Origin: JAUIET01 sp964352475
GTDB lineage: Bacteria > Pseudomonadota > Gammaproteobacteria > Pseudomonadales > JAUIET01
Assembly (NCBI GenBank): GCA_964352475.1
Contig: CAYGSL010000009.1
Span: forward strand, 1-64,000
DNA length: 64,000 nt
Reading direction: 5' to 3'
Part shown: in pieces, positions 8,558 through 17,560 of the stretch
How the letters are laid out: the number at the start of each line of letters is the position of its first letter
Numbering within the stretch: position 1 is the stretch's first letter
Program-made: the position numbers and the translations under genes
The notes under the pieces: generated by a model
Seen by the model: the letters and a program-made list of their open reading frames with translations, nothing else
Database searches by the model: none
What the model was told of the DNA's origin: nothing

Positions 8558-9285
8558 TTATTCCTGCCATCGATTTAAAAGACGGTGAGTGCGTGCGGCT
8601 GCGCCAGGGTCGTATGGAAGACTCAACGGTATTTTCCACTGACCCATTAGCTATGGCGCGCCAATGGGTTGAGGCCGGTTGCCGGCGCCTGCATCTGGTG
8701 GACTTAAACGGAGCGTTTGCCGGTGAGCCGGTTAACCGCGACATTATTCAAGGTATTGCCGCCCAGCACAAAGACATGCCTATACAGATTGGTGGCGGCA
8801 TTCGTTCTGCGGATACTATTGAAATGTATTTGTCAGCCGGGGTGCAGTTTGCCATTCTGGGTACTATTGCCGTGAAGGACCCTGATCTAACACGTGATTT
8901 GTGTGAGCAATTCAAAGGCCATATTATTATTGGCTTAGATGCAACAAACGGCATGGTGGCCACTGAAGGCTGGGCTGAAGCATCCGACCGATCTGTGATT
9001 GATCTGGCGCGCGAGTTTGAAGCAGCAGGTGTTGCCGCTATTGTGTATACCGATATTGAGCGCGACGGCATGATGCAGGGTTTAAACCTGGAATCTACCG
9101 CAGCACTTGCCGAGGCGATTTCTATTCCGGTGATTGCGTCTGGTGGCGTGACAACGCTGGAGGATGTTCAGCAGTTACAGAAACACGCGCATAAAGGCAT
9201 TCTTGGTGCTATCACAGGCCGTGCTATTTATGAAGGCACGCTGGATTTAGCAGAAGCCCAAGCCTGGTGTGACGAAAACGCATGA
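8551..9285 (+). CDS. hisA: HisA, ProFAR isomerase
   Basis: Converts ProFAR to PRFAR in histidine synthesis. A 244-residue beta/alpha barrel beginning MLIIPAIDLKDGECVRLRQG, with the catalytic Asp in PAIDLKDG and the second in GLDATNG, phosphate-binding loops IQIGGGIRS and VIASGGVTTLED, and FQ-type symmetry with HisF. I used the ATG at 8551 because the family starts MLIIPAIDL; the in-frame ATG at 8539 adds only MERR and lies inside hisH. Its end overlaps hisF by 4 nt (ATGA). Confidence 0.98.
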   Translation: MLIIPAIDLKDGECVRLRQGRMEDSTVFSTDPLAMARQWVEAGCRRLHLVDLNGAFAGEPVNRDIIQGIAAQHKDMPIQIGGGIRSADTIEMYLSAGVQFAILGTIAVKDPDLTRDLCEQFKGHIIIGLDATNGMVATEGWAEASDRSVIDLAREFEAAGVAAIVYTDIERDGMMQGLNLESTAALAEAISIPVIASGGVTTLEDVQQLQKHAHKGILGAITGRAIYEGTLDLAEAQAWCDENA

Positions 9286-10052
9286 GCCTGGCCAAGCGCA
9301 TCATTCCCTGTCTGGACGTAGACAAAGGTCGCGTTGTTAAGGGCGTGCAGTTTGTGGATATACGCGACGCCGGTGACCCGGTGGAAGTGGCGCGGAGGTA
9401 TAACGAGCAGGGCGCCGATGAAATTACTTTTCTCGACATCACGGCCAGCCATGAAGAGCGTGATACTACTTATCGCACTGTTGAGAAAATGTCTGAGCAG
9501 GTGTTTATCCCACTCACAGTAGGAGGTGGTGTGCGCAAGCTGGAAGATATTCGTAATCTGTTAAATGCGGGCGCGGATAAAGTCAGTATCAATACCACGG
9601 CCATTCATAACCCGGAATTTGTTAGGGAAGCGTCAGAGCGGTTCGGTTCGCAGTGCACCGTGGTGGCGATAGATGCCAAGCGGGTTGATACTGACGACGG
9701 CTCGTTACGCTGGGAGATATTCACTCACGGGGGGCGGCGCCCAACCGGTATAGACGCGGTTGAGTGGGCTGTTCGAATGGCTGACTATGGTGCAGGTGAA
9801 TTACTGCTCACCAGTATGGACAGAGACGGCACTAAAGACGGCTTCAATTTGCCATTAACCCGGGCTGTTAGTGACTCGGTGAATATTCCGGTGATCGCCT
9901 CAGGGGGTGTGGGTAATCTTGAGCATCTGGCGCAAGGGGTGTTGGAAGGGCACGCTGATGCTGTGCTGGCCGCGAGTATTTTCCATTTTGGAGAATATAC
10001 GGTGCAGCAAGCCAAAGATCACATGGCCTCGCGTGGAATAGTGGTGCGTTAG
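9282..10052 (+). CDS. hisF: HisF, imidazole glycerol phosphate synthase cyclase subunit
   Basis: Forms imidazole glycerol phosphate and AICAR from PRFAR, using ammonia from HisH. A 256-residue barrel: MSLAKRIIPCLDVDKGRVVKG with the catalytic Asp11, LTVGGGVRKLEDIRNLL, and the second catalytic Asp in LLTSMDRDGTKDGFN, then VIASGGVGNLEHLAQ. The start overlaps hisA by 4 nt. It is the last gene of the operon; its stop abuts the stop of a convergent small gene with no space for a separate terminator. Confidence 0.98.
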   Translation: MSLAKRIIPCLDVDKGRVVKGVQFVDIRDAGDPVEVARRYNEQGADEITFLDITASHEERDTTYRTVEKMSEQVFIPLTVGGGVRKLEDIRNLLNAGADKVSINTTAIHNPEFVREASERFGSQCTVVAIDAKRVDTDDGSLRWEIFTHGGRRPTGIDAVEWAVRMADYGAGELLLTSMDRDGTKDGFNLPLTRAVSDSVNIPVIASGGVGNLEHLAQGVLEGHADAVLAASIFHFGEYTVQQAKDHMASRGIVVR

Positions 10053-10295
10053 CTAGCCAAAGCTTCGAACGTTGCCGGCCGCTAAAGATCTAAAAAACGC
10101 AGCCAGAACTTTGGGTTTGGCAAGCCCGAGAAATTCCAGAAAATCATTCAAGCCACGGCTGGCATGTCGTTTGCTGTCAAACGGTCCTATAGCAGTGCCT
10201 TCCCTGGTAGAGAAATACCAGGCGGAATCCGCGCTGAAAAAGCGGTCAGAGCGCATGGGTACGTTGCCCAGCTCGCCTTCACGGTTTAAATTCAT
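10053..10295 (-). CDS. Small conserved protein (DUF6316-like), paralogue 1
   Basis: An 80-residue protein with the pattern REGELGNVPMRSDRFF, WYFSTREG, IGPFDSKRHASRGLNDFLEFL. This matches what I recall of the DUF6316 family, of unknown function; I am not certain of the number. It is clearly homologous to the next upstream gene (10341-10559), with the same R-G-E-L-G, R-S-(D/E)-R-F, TREG, GPF(D/E)S and DFLEFL/EFLEFL blocks in the same order. AGGTG lies 5 nt before the ATG. No signal peptide or membrane segment. Its stop abuts the hisF stop. Confidence 0.75.
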   Translation of the reverse strand: MNLNREGELGNVPMRSDRFFSADSAWYFSTREGTAIGPFDSKRHASRGLNDFLEFLGLAKPKVLAAFFRSLAAGNVRSFG

Positions 10296-10340
10296 TCCTG
10301 CACCTATTGGGTAATGATCTTTTAGTGCAGTTGCTGTTTG

Positions 10341-10559
10341 CTAGATTTGCATTCGAGGTGTGGCCAGCGACAGAAACTCCAGGAATTCACCCAGTGCTTT
10401 GCTGGCTTGATTACGGCTCTCAAACGGACCTTCCACGGCACCCTCGCGGGTGTGGAAAAACCACTCGTCGTTATCGCTTAGAAAACGTTCGCTGCGTTCA
10501 GGGACCCCACCCAGTTCGCCAGCGCGATTATTCGACAGTGTTTGAGATGATGTAATCAT
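10341..10559 (-). CDS. Small conserved protein (DUF6316-like), paralogue 2
   Basis: A 72-residue protein: RAGELGGVPERSERFL, EWFFHTREG, VEGPFESRNQASKALGEFLEFL. It is a tandem paralogue of the gene 45 nt downstream on the same strand. The ATG is preceded by GGAGAG at good spacing. The small size, the aromatic core and the TREG-x-GPF motif suggest a compact beta-rich fold, but no role is known to me. The pair sits between hisF and the yibQ-type gene. Confidence 0.75.
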   Translation of the reverse strand: MITSSQTLSNNRAGELGGVPERSERFLSDNDEWFFHTREGAVEGPFESRNQASKALGEFLEFLSLATPRMQI

Positions 10560-10660
10560 AGACTCTCCATTGATCTTGCAGTTCTACACGACCTTTCACC
10601 AGCCATGATTAACCACAGCAGAGAAAGTTGGCCTCGGGTAGAGCAACTCGCACCTAAATA

Positions 10661-11518
10661 CTATCGAAAGGCGAAAGGCTCAGCAAGCCGCCGGTCTGCC
10701 ATTTCAAGCCGCGGATAGCGCAAATCAATGGCTTTGCTACCGCTTATCAGACGAACGTTTTCCAATGCCTCCAGAGTGGGCAAAACACTCTCCAGATAGT
10801 CCAATGTGGCCATATGTGGGTGACCTATTGCCACTGCAACGCCGTGTTTGCGGGCTACTCGCAGCAATCGCTGAAACTGACCGTGTATGTGGTCAACGGT
10901 GGGGGTATTGTCCAGGAATACATCGCGGCTGAGGTGCTTGATGTTGTGCCGGCCGGCTATGGTGGCAGCCACTGTTTTAGCAGACGTGCGGCTGTCTATG
11001 AAATACAGCTCACGCTCAGCTATTACAGACATCAGCAACTGCATCATGTCGTCGTTTTGGGTCAGTGAGCTGCCCATGTGATTGTTAACGCCGCGCGCAA
11101 ACGGCACTGCTCCCAGATTGTCGGTGAGTACCTCTACAAAATTTTGTTCGCTTTGCTGTTCGTTAAGACCGCCAGGCCCGGTGTTAACACCGTGTATGCT
11201 GCTCATGGGCACGTGCACAATCACTTCTTTACCAGCCTCTGTTGCCAGTTTGGCAATGCGGCCGGCATAAGGTGTGTGCGGCAGGATACCCAAGGTAAGT
11301 TCGCCATACAGCCCTACGGTGCGCAGGCTTGCTTGCTGATTATTGCCCAGATCATCAATGATCAGCACAATGGCTGGCGCGTCTGCATCTTGCGCGTGAA
11401 CAGTGAGCGTGAAAACGCTCATCATGAATGTTAAGGCTGTGAGCAGCGAAAAGGCCAGGCTGTTGAGAATTAGGCCAGCAGCACGTCCGTGTGCTGGTGG
11501 CCGATTGATATGTAACAT
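10661..11518 (-). CDS. Divergent polysaccharide deacetylase family protein (YibQ-like)
   Basis: A 285-residue exported protein with an N-terminal hydrophobic signal (about residues 16-41, ending VHAQ) and a deacetylase-like barrel: AIVLIIDDLGNN (paired Asp), LTLGILPHTPY, VIVHVPMSS, NNHMGSSLTQN, ELYFIDSRT and AIGHPHM. This is the YibQ family, which lies next to envC and ctpA type genes across gammaproteobacteria. Deacetylase activity on a cell-wall or surface glycan is assumed from the fold, not shown. It is the last gene of the gpmI-envC-ctpA-yibQ group. Confidence 0.93.
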   Translation of the reverse strand: MLHINRPPAHGRAAGLILNSLAFSLLTALTFMMSVFTLTVHAQDADAPAIVLIIDDLGNNQQASLRTVGLYGELTLGILPHTPYAGRIAKLATEAGKEVIVHVPMSSIHGVNTGPGGLNEQQSEQNFVEVLTDNLGAVPFARGVNNHMGSSLTQNDDMMQLLMSVIAERELYFIDSRTSAKTVAATIAGRHNIKHLSRDVFLDNTPTVDHIHGQFQRLLRVARKHGVAVAIGHPHMATLDYLESVLPTLEALENVRLISGSKAIDLRYPRLEMADRRLAEPFAFR

Positions 11519-11573
11519 TGGGATTGTGTTCCGGTTCGTCCTTGTAATGCTAAGGCCGTGTAAACAGCAGAGC

Positions 11574-12962
11574 TTACACGCCTGAGTCGGTGGCTGCCAT
11601 ATCCTTGACGGCTTCGGTATTTATTTTTTGCTTCTGCTTGTGCAAAAGACTAATGCTTTTCAGCATGTTCAACGCTTCTGCCAACTGATTATCACGCGTC
11701 ATCAATGGCGCGTCTTCTGCTTGCTGCGCAGGCGTGGCATCGTCCTCACCATTGGCATTGTCCAAACGCCGGTTTAGATCTGCTTCGCGTATGCTTAATA
11801 TATTGGGTTTGATCTCGGTCACTTTGGCAGGCTTAACAATAATGTCTGGCTCAATGCCTTGAGCCTGTATAGAGCGGCCATTGGGCGTGAAATATAGAGC
11901 TGTTGTTAGTTTCATGCCGTGTTCTTCTGACAAAGGCAATACGCTTTGTACTGAGCCTTTACCAAAGGTTTTGGTACCCACAATCACGGCGCGGCGATGA
12001 TCTTGCAGCGCGCCTGCCACAATCTCCGATGCCGACGCTGAGCCGCCATTGACCAATACTACAAGAGGCAAACCGTTGGTTTGATCGCCAGTGGTTGAAG
12101 AGAAACGCGTTTCCACTTCTTTGGCGCGGCCCTCTGTGTACACAATAGTGCCGTCGTCAACAAACAGATCAGATACGTCTACGGCGGCTTGCAATACGCC
12201 ACCCGGATTGTTTCTAAGATCAAGAATCAAACCTCTGAGCCCCGGATTTTTCTCGCGCAATTTCTGGATGGCTTTTAATGCGCCGGGGCCAGTATTGGCC
12301 TGAAACTGCGAAATTCGCAGGTAGCCGTAATCGGGTTCCAGCATGCGAGTGCGCACAGACTTCACGGAAATAACATCGCGCTTCAGCGTAAGCACAAAAG
12401 GCGGGCCGCCTTCGCGAACGATGGTTAGCTCAATTTCTGAACCCGGTACACCTCGCATCAGGTTCACCGCTTCCTGCAGCGTTAATCCTTTCACTGCTTG
12501 CTGGTCAAGTTTGATAATCAGGTCGCCAGACATAACACCGGCTTTTTCTGCCGGCGTGTCATCAATGGGGGCAATCACTTTTACAAAGCCATTCTCCATG
12601 CCCACTTCCATACCCAGGCCACCAAACTCGCCACTGGTGTGTTCCTGCAGCTCGCTGAATGAGTCGCGGTCCAGGTAGGTTGAATGTGGGTCAAGGCCTT
12701 CTAACATGCCTTTAATGGCATTTCTAAGCAGGGTGCGGTCGTCTATCTCTTCAACGTATTTGGCGCGGATTTGGCCGAATACATTGGTGAAGGTTTGCAA
12801 GTCTTCCAGCGGCAACAACTCGGCTGCTGCTTTTTGCGCTTCCTTCGCTGCGTCCTGGACTGCTTCTTCCGTGGTAACGTCATCTTGCGCCCACGCCATG
12901 CCATTGGCCAGCAGTCCGCTCATTAACACTACTTTGAGAAGCCTGGATTTTTGGCTTAGCAT
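11574..12962 (-). CDS. ctpA: CtpA-type carboxy-terminal processing protease (S41)
   Basis: A 462-residue periplasmic protease: signal peptide (LLKVVLMSGLLANGMAWAQ), a PDZ domain (about residues 95-175, GGLGMEVGMENGFVKV, DTPAEKAGVMSGDLIIKLD), and the S41 core with the catalytic Ser in VNGGSASASEIVAGAL and Lys in GTKTFGKGSVQS. CtpA-type proteases degrade periplasmic proteins, including peptidoglycan hydrolases, which fits the position between envC and yibQ. I chose ATG 12962 because GGAAAG precedes it; the frame also has ATGs at 12980 and 12974. Residues after about 390 are polar and less conserved. Confidence 0.94.
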   Translation of the reverse strand: MLSQKSRLLKVVLMSGLLANGMAWAQDDVTTEEAVQDAAKEAQKAAAELLPLEDLQTFTNVFGQIRAKYVEEIDDRTLLRNAIKGMLEGLDPHSTYLDRDSFSELQEHTSGEFGGLGMEVGMENGFVKVIAPIDDTPAEKAGVMSGDLIIKLDQQAVKGLTLQEAVNLMRGVPGSEIELTIVREGGPPFVLTLKRDVISVKSVRTRMLEPDYGYLRISQFQANTGPGALKAIQKLREKNPGLRGLILDLRNNPGGVLQAAVDVSDLFVDDGTIVYTEGRAKEVETRFSSTTGDQTNGLPLVVLVNGGSASASEIVAGALQDHRRAVIVGTKTFGKGSVQSVLPLSEEHGMKLTTALYFTPNGRSIQAQGIEPDIIVKPAKVTEIKPNILSIREADLNRRLDNANGEDDATPAQQAEDAPLMTRDNQLAEALNMLKSISLLHKQKQKINTEAVKDMAATDSGV

Positions 12963-13011
12963 AATTCTTTCCATATTCATTCAGTAAATACGATGATATC
13001 AAAGGCGTCCA

Positions 13012-14181
13012 TTAGCGGCACCAATCAGCCGGATCAACGGGTTTGCCTTTGCTGCGAATTTCGAAGTACAAGCCAGTTTCAGACTGACCGCCGCTGTTGC
13101 CAACAGTGGCAATCGGCTCCCCGGCACTGACCAGCTCACCGGTTTGTTTCAAAATGGTTGAATTGTGAGCATATAAGCTCATAAATCTGTCTCCGTGATC
13201 GATTAACAGCATCAATCCCTGACCGGCGAACCAATCAGCATACACTACGCGCCCGTCATGAATTGCGCGTATGTCTTCACCTTCATTGGCCTGCATCAAC
13301 AGGCCTTGCCAGCGTACCCGGCTATCTGGCTTACGCTGGCCAAATTTATTCAGCACCTTGCCGTCTACCGGCCAGGCAATACGGCCTTTTCGCTCGGTGA
13401 ACGGGATGCCTTCAAAAGAAGGCAGCTGTATGTTTGCTACTTCGCGCTCAATTTCATTGAGCAGGTTTTGTAAGCGGTTGCGCTCAAGTTCCTGATTGGC
13501 CAGCTTGTCGGCGTCGCTGCCAATGCGCTTGTCCAGTTCGCCTATTGCCAGTTTTCTATCGTCTTGCGCGCTTTCCAACTGCTGTAATTCGCTTTGCAAT
13601 ACCTCTGCCTGGGCGGCAATTTTTTTAGCGGCGGCCTCCTGGGCGGCCTTGCTTTCAACTATGCCTTGCAGCGTTGCCAGGTAAGCGTCAATTTTTTTCT
13701 GCCGTGCTTTATTAATGTACTCGTAGTACTTCAATAAACGTTCGACCTCGGCAGGGTCTTGCTGGTTCAAAATTAATTTCACGCGGTTTTGCTTGCCTTG
13801 TTTATAGGCATCAACAAGTGCCGCCTTTATGGCTTGCTGTTGCTCATCGCGCTGCGATTCAAGGGTGCTCTGGCGCTGCCTGGATTGTGCTATCTCGGCA
13901 TCCAGTTCCGCGCGGCGTTGGCGCAGCTCGCGAACTCTGCCAAGGCCGGCGACTATTTTCTGTTCGGCTTCGCGTACGTCTTTCTTCAGGGCTTCCTGCT
14001 TGCCGGTGAATACGTCAATCCTGTCTCGCAATGCATCAATAGATTGTTGTAAGACAGAGATTTTTTCAGAAGTTTTTTCTATGTCATCGCTGTGCGCAGG
14101 CAGCACGAATAAGCCAAGCAACAGAGTTGCCAGCAGGCGTGCGACGCAGTGAGTTAGGTTTAGAGACCGCATGGCGGCCAT
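13012..14181 (-). CDS. envC: EnvC, murein hydrolase activator
   Basis: A 389-residue periplasmic protein: signal peptide (LLATLLLGLFVLPAHS), a long coiled coil (about residues 30-250, rich in Glu, Gln and Arg heptads) and a C-terminal LytM/M23 domain (GEDIRAIHDGRVVYADWF, LLIDHGDRFMSLYAHN). The second metal motif reads LYFEIR where active M23 enzymes have HxH, so the domain is degenerate. This is the known feature of EnvC, which activates AmiA/AmiB amidases at the division site and is itself inactive. It lies 18 nt after gpmI, the same order as in E. coli. Confidence 0.95.
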   Translation of the reverse strand: MAAMRSLNLTHCVARLLATLLLGLFVLPAHSDDIEKTSEKISVLQQSIDALRDRIDVFTGKQEALKKDVREAEQKIVAGLGRVRELRQRRAELDAEIAQSRQRQSTLESQRDEQQQAIKAALVDAYKQGKQNRVKLILNQQDPAEVERLLKYYEYINKARQKKIDAYLATLQGIVESKAAQEAAAKKIAAQAEVLQSELQQLESAQDDRKLAIGELDKRIGSDADKLANQELERNRLQNLLNEIEREVANIQLPSFEGIPFTERKGRIAWPVDGKVLNKFGQRKPDSRVRWQGLLMQANEGEDIRAIHDGRVVYADWFAGQGLMLLIDHGDRFMSLYAHNSTILKQTGELVSAGEPIATVGNSGGQSETGLYFEIRSKGKPVDPADWCR

Positions 14182-14199
14182 TGTACTATCGGCTGTGGC

Positions 14200-15744
14200 C
14201 TACCGCTGAACGCTTAACAAAGATTTTCCAGTCATTTCTGCCGGTGCTTGCAATTGCATTAATTCTAGCAAGCTGGGCGCCACGTCACTGAGTCGACCCG
14301 GCGTTTCATTGGTGAAGCTAACCTTGGCATTGCCAACGTACACCAGCGGCACCAGTTCGGTGGTGTGCGCAGTGTGCGCCTGACCGGTACCTGGGTCGCT
14401 CATTTGTTCACAGTTGCCGTGGTCTGCTGTAATCAGGCAGTGTGCGCCAACTTCTTTTACGGCCTTCGTTACTTGTTCTAAGCATGCGTCCAGAGCTTCG
14501 ACGGCTTTAACAGCAGCGTCAAAAACACCGGTATGTCCAACCATGTCGCCATTGGCGTAGTTGCAGATAATGGCGTCGTACTCACCGCTTTTGATTGCAG
14601 CTACTAATTTCTCGGTAAGTTCTGGCGCGCTCATTTCTGGTTGCAGATCGTAAGTGGCCACATCCGGGGAAGGAATCAACTCGCGATTTTCGCCATCAAA
14701 TATCTCTTCCCTGCCGCCACTGAAGAAAAACGTTACGTGCGCGTATTTTTCAGTCTCGGCAATTCGCAGCTGGGTTTTGCCAAGGTTCTGTAAATACTCC
14801 GGAAAGCTGTTGACCAGTTTTTCCGGTGGGTAGGCACAAGGTATGTCAAAGTCGGCTGAGTATTCCGTGGTTTGGACAAAGGTGCTCAATTCGGGAACGG
14901 CAGCGCGGTTAAATTCCGTGAAACCGGGCTCTATAAATGCGCGGGTAATTTCGCGGGCGCGGTCAGCGCGGAAATTCATAAACAATACGGTGTCGCCATC
15001 GCTTACAGGGGTGGCTTTGCCGATCCAGCTTGGTTTTACGAACTCATCGTTCTCGTCGCGGGCGTAGGCCTGCTCCAGTGCCTCAAGCGCTGATTCGGTG
15101 TGGTATTCGGCCTTGCCCTGGGTCAACATATCGTAGGCTTGTTGCACTCTGTCCCAGCGGTTGTCGCGGTCCATGGCGTAGTAGCGGCCCACCAGTGAGG
15201 CTATGCAGCCACGGCCCGCTTTGGCGAAACAGGCTTCCATTTTCTCGATAGACGCTTTGGCACTGCGTGGCGGCGTATCCCGGCCATCCAGAAAGCCATG
15301 CAGCTGAATATTCTCAGCACCCCTGGCGGCAGCCATTGCTATCATGGCGGCCATATGGTCTTCGTGACTGTGCACACCACCTGGTGATAACAAGCCGAAA
15401 ATGTGCACGGTTTTGCCGGCGGCCACGGCCGCGTCTATCGCCTCGCAATAAGCGGGGTTTTGCTGAAAATCGCCGTCTGTGATGCTTTTATCAATGCGTG
15501 AGATGGCCTGATACACGATTCGGCCAGAGCCCAGGCTGATATGACCCACTTCAGAGTTGCCCATTTGCCCGTCTGGCAGGCCAACGTCCATGCCCGAGCC
15601 GGATATCAGCGTGTGCGGTGCATTGTTCCAGAGATCGTCCCAAACGGGAGTATTTGCGCTGTAAATAGCGTTATGTTCGGTCTCGGTGCGGTGGCCCCAG
15701 CCGTCCAGAATGATCAAAACGGTGGGTATCTTTTGTGCGGGCAT
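14200..15744 (-). CDS. gpmI: GpmI, cofactor-independent phosphoglycerate mutase
   Basis: Interconverts 3- and 2-phosphoglycerate in glycolysis. At 514 residues it has the standard length. The catalytic Ser64 is in GQMGNSEVGHISLGSGR; the metal ligands appear in LIILDGWG at the N-terminus and in LITADHGNCEQM and AHTAHTTELVPLVYVG near the C-terminus. The insertion domain carries HGFLDGRDTPPRSA. First gene of the minus-strand gpmI-envC-ctpA-yibQ group, divergent from yibN with 114 nt between the two starts. Confidence 0.98.
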   Translation of the reverse strand: MPAQKIPTVLIILDGWGHRTETEHNAIYSANTPVWDDLWNNAPHTLISGSGMDVGLPDGQMGNSEVGHISLGSGRIVYQAISRIDKSITDGDFQQNPAYCEAIDAAVAAGKTVHIFGLLSPGGVHSHEDHMAAMIAMAAARGAENIQLHGFLDGRDTPPRSAKASIEKMEACFAKAGRGCIASLVGRYYAMDRDNRWDRVQQAYDMLTQGKAEYHTESALEALEQAYARDENDEFVKPSWIGKATPVSDGDTVLFMNFRADRAREITRAFIEPGFTEFNRAAVPELSTFVQTTEYSADFDIPCAYPPEKLVNSFPEYLQNLGKTQLRIAETEKYAHVTFFFSGGREEIFDGENRELIPSPDVATYDLQPEMSAPELTEKLVAAIKSGEYDAIICNYANGDMVGHTGVFDAAVKAVEALDACLEQVTKAVKEVGAHCLITADHGNCEQMSDPGTGQAHTAHTTELVPLVYVGNAKVSFTNETPGRLSDVAPSLLELMQLQAPAEMTGKSLLSVQR

Positions 15745-15776
15745 AATCAGTTGTTTTGGTGGGAATAACAGTACAT

Positions 15777-15805
15777 TTTAAAGCATAGGCCATTGTCTGT
15801 ATAAT
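15777..15805 (+). promoter_or_regulatory. Likely sigma70 promoter of yibN-grxC-secB
   Basis: TTTAAA (4 of 6 match to the -35 consensus), 17 nt, then a perfect TATAAT at 15800-15805, about 54 nt before the yibN start. Position and spacing fit a housekeeping promoter in the gpmI-yibN divergent gap. Confidence 0.6.
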
Positions 15806-15858
15806 TGGCCGCCCTTTGACCCGGCAGGATCTGCCGGCTGAACTGAATCAGGAAAATA

Positions 15859-16275
15859 ATGGTCGAGTTCTTACAGTTTGTCAGCCAGGAATGGTTGATG
15901 GTTTCCATCATGATGGCATTCGTGTTCATGCTGGTAATGCATGAAACCCGCCGTGGAGGTGCTGCCTTGTCACCGGCGGAGCTCACGGCCCTGGTGAATA
16001 ATGAAGAGGGCCTGGTGCTGGACGTGCGCGACAGCAAAGACTATTCAGAAGGCCACATTGTGGGTGCGATTAATATTCCGCACGCCAAAGTGGCTGCGCA
16101 GCTTACCCAGATTGAAAAGCACAAGCAGAAGCCGGTTATAGTGGTGTGTCGTTTTGGCCAGCACGCTGGTATGGTCAGCAAGATATTGAAAGCATCCGGT
16201 TTTGAAAATGTCTCAAAGCTCAGCGGTGGCATGGCCGAATGGCAGTCGTCGCAAATGCCTGTAGTTAAAGCCTGA
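15859..16275 (+). CDS. YibN-type membrane-anchored rhodanese-like protein
   Basis: A 138-residue protein: one N-terminal membrane helix (LMVSIMMAFVFMLVMHE) followed by a rhodanese domain (VLDVRDSKDYSEGHIVGAINIPH) with the active-site loop VVCRFGQHAG, whose Cys could carry a persulfide. It is of YibN type and sits in the conserved yibN-grxC-secB order opposite gpmI. Sulfurtransferase activity is likely from the conserved Cys; the physiological acceptor is not known. The stop overlaps the grxC start by 1 nt. Confidence 0.93.
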   Translation: MVEFLQFVSQEWLMVSIMMAFVFMLVMHETRRGGAALSPAELTALVNNEEGLVLDVRDSKDYSEGHIVGAINIPHAKVAAQLTQIEKHKQKPVIVVCRFGQHAGMVSKILKASGFENVSKLSGGMAEWQSSQMPVVKA

Positions 16276-16553
16276 TGACAGAAACTGCCAGGCACGCACC
16301 TATTCGCATGTACAGCACGCAGTTTTGCCCGTTTTGCGTGGCCGCACGGCGCTTGTTTGAGCACCATGAACTGGAGTATGAAGATATTGCAGTAGACGCG
16401 CAGCCAGAGCTGCGCCAGCTTATGATGCAAGAAAGCGGGCGCAATACTGTGCCGCAAATCTGGATTGGTAACACCCACATTGGCGGCTGTGACGAGCTGT
16501 ACGGTTTGCACGACAGTGGCAAGCTTGATTCCTATTTATACCCCCAAAACTAA
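16275..16553 (+). CDS. grxC: Glutaredoxin 3 (GrxC)
   Basis: A 92-residue dithiol glutaredoxin. The active site is CPFC in MYSTQFCPFCVAARRLF, where the commonest form is CPYC; Phe is a conservative change. The cis-Pro and glutathione-binding segment TVPQIWIGNTHIGGCDELYGL is intact. The family reduces protein and mixed glutathione disulfides in the cytoplasm. It starts on the last base of the yibN stop and ends 25 nt before secB. Confidence 0.96.
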   Translation: MTETARHAPIRMYSTQFCPFCVAARRLFEHHELEYEDIAVDAQPELRQLMMQESGRNTVPQIWIGNTHIGGCDELYGLHDSGKLDSYLYPQN

Positions 16554-16578
16554 CCATTGATACCGGAGATTTTTAACC

Positions 16579-17088
16579 ATGGCTGACGAGCAAACTCCAG
16601 AAGCCGCCGCACAAGCGCAAGCAGGCACCGAGCAACAATTTGCCTTAAAGCGCATTTACGTCAAAGACCTGAGCTTTGAGGTGCCCAATGGCGCCGAAGT
16701 GTTCACTGGCACGGCGAACTGGCAGCCCAAAATGAATCTCGACCTGAACACCAGCAGTAATCGTCTTGATGATGAGCACTTTGAAGTGTCGCTGCGCATT
16801 ACCTTAACGGCTACACAAGACGAAACCACCGCGTATGTTGCTGAAATTCAGCAATCCGGTGTGTTTATGTGCGCCAACTTTGGCGACAATCTGCATCAGG
16901 TTCTCGGCAGTGTATGCCCTGGTATTCTGTTTCCGTATGCGCGCGAAGCCATAGACAGTGTTGTTACGCGAGGCAGTTTCCCGGCGGTGATGTTATCGCC
17001 AATTAACTTTGATGCGTTCTATCAACAGGCGATGGAAAAAGCCCGTCAGGAAGCAGAAGCAAACAGCGAAGGCAATACGGCTCACTGA
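16579..17088 (+). CDS. secB: SecB, protein-export chaperone
   Basis: A 169-residue cytoplasmic chaperone that holds precursor proteins unfolded and passes them to SecA. The core is typical: ALKRIYVKDLSFEVPN, VSLRITLTAT, QQSGVFMCANF, LGSVCPGILFPYAREAI, RGSFPAVMLSPINFDA. GGAGA precedes the ATG. It is the end of the yibN-grxC-secB operon; its last 7 nt overlap the convergent trmL. Confidence 0.98.
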   Translation: MADEQTPEAAAQAQAGTEQQFALKRIYVKDLSFEVPNGAEVFTGTANWQPKMNLDLNTSSNRLDDEHFEVSLRITLTATQDETTAYVAEIQQSGVFMCANFGDNLHQVLGSVCPGILFPYAREAIDSVVTRGSFPAVMLSPINFDAFYQQAMEKARQEAEANSEGNTAH

Positions 17089-17558
17089 GTCTGGGTTTCC
17101 TGTTCGAAACCCAGTTGGCGCCAGGCCTCATAGGCTAATACCGCCACGCTGTTGGATAAATTCAAACTTCGGCTGTTTGCCTTCATAGGTATTCGCAGGC
17201 AGCGCTCTTTTGGCGTGGCGTCCAGAATGCTGGCGGGCAAGCCACGGGTTTCGGGTCCGAACACCAATACGTCATTGGGCTGATAGCTTATTTCAGAATA
17301 GTTCGCGCTGCCCTTTGTGCTTACTGCAAATACTCGCTGTTGCTCACCAAGCCGGGCGTTGAACGCCTGCCAGTCTGCGTGTCGTTTTACCTCTGCAAAT
17401 TCGCTGTAATCCAAGCCTGCGCGGCGCAGGCGCTTGTCGTCCCAGTCAAAGCCCAGCGGTTCTATCAAATGCAGTCGAAAGCCGGTGTTGGCGCATAGCC
17501 GAATGATATTGCCGGTGTTCGGCGGTATTTCGGGCTCGAATAAAACGATATCTAACAC
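17082..17558 (-). CDS. trmL: TrmL, tRNA (cytidine/uridine-34-2'-O)-methyltransferase
   Basis: A 158-residue SPOUT methyltransferase that methylates the wobble ribose of tRNA-Leu. Signature segments: FEPEIPPNTGNIIRLCANTG at the N-terminus, then LVFGPETRGLP and the knot residues RCLRIPMKANSRSLNLSNSV, which form the SAM pocket. Length is normal for TrmL. It begins 2 nt after the ntrC stop on the same strand, so it is probably read from ntrBC mRNA. Its end overlaps convergent secB. Confidence 0.96.
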   Translation of the reverse strand: MLDIVLFEPEIPPNTGNIIRLCANTGFRLHLIEPLGFDWDDKRLRRAGLDYSEFAEVKRHADWQAFNARLGEQQRVFAVSTKGSANYSEISYQPNDVLVFGPETRGLPASILDATPKERCLRIPMKANSRSLNLSNSVAVLAYEAWRQLGFEQETQTQ

Positions 17559-17560
17559 TA

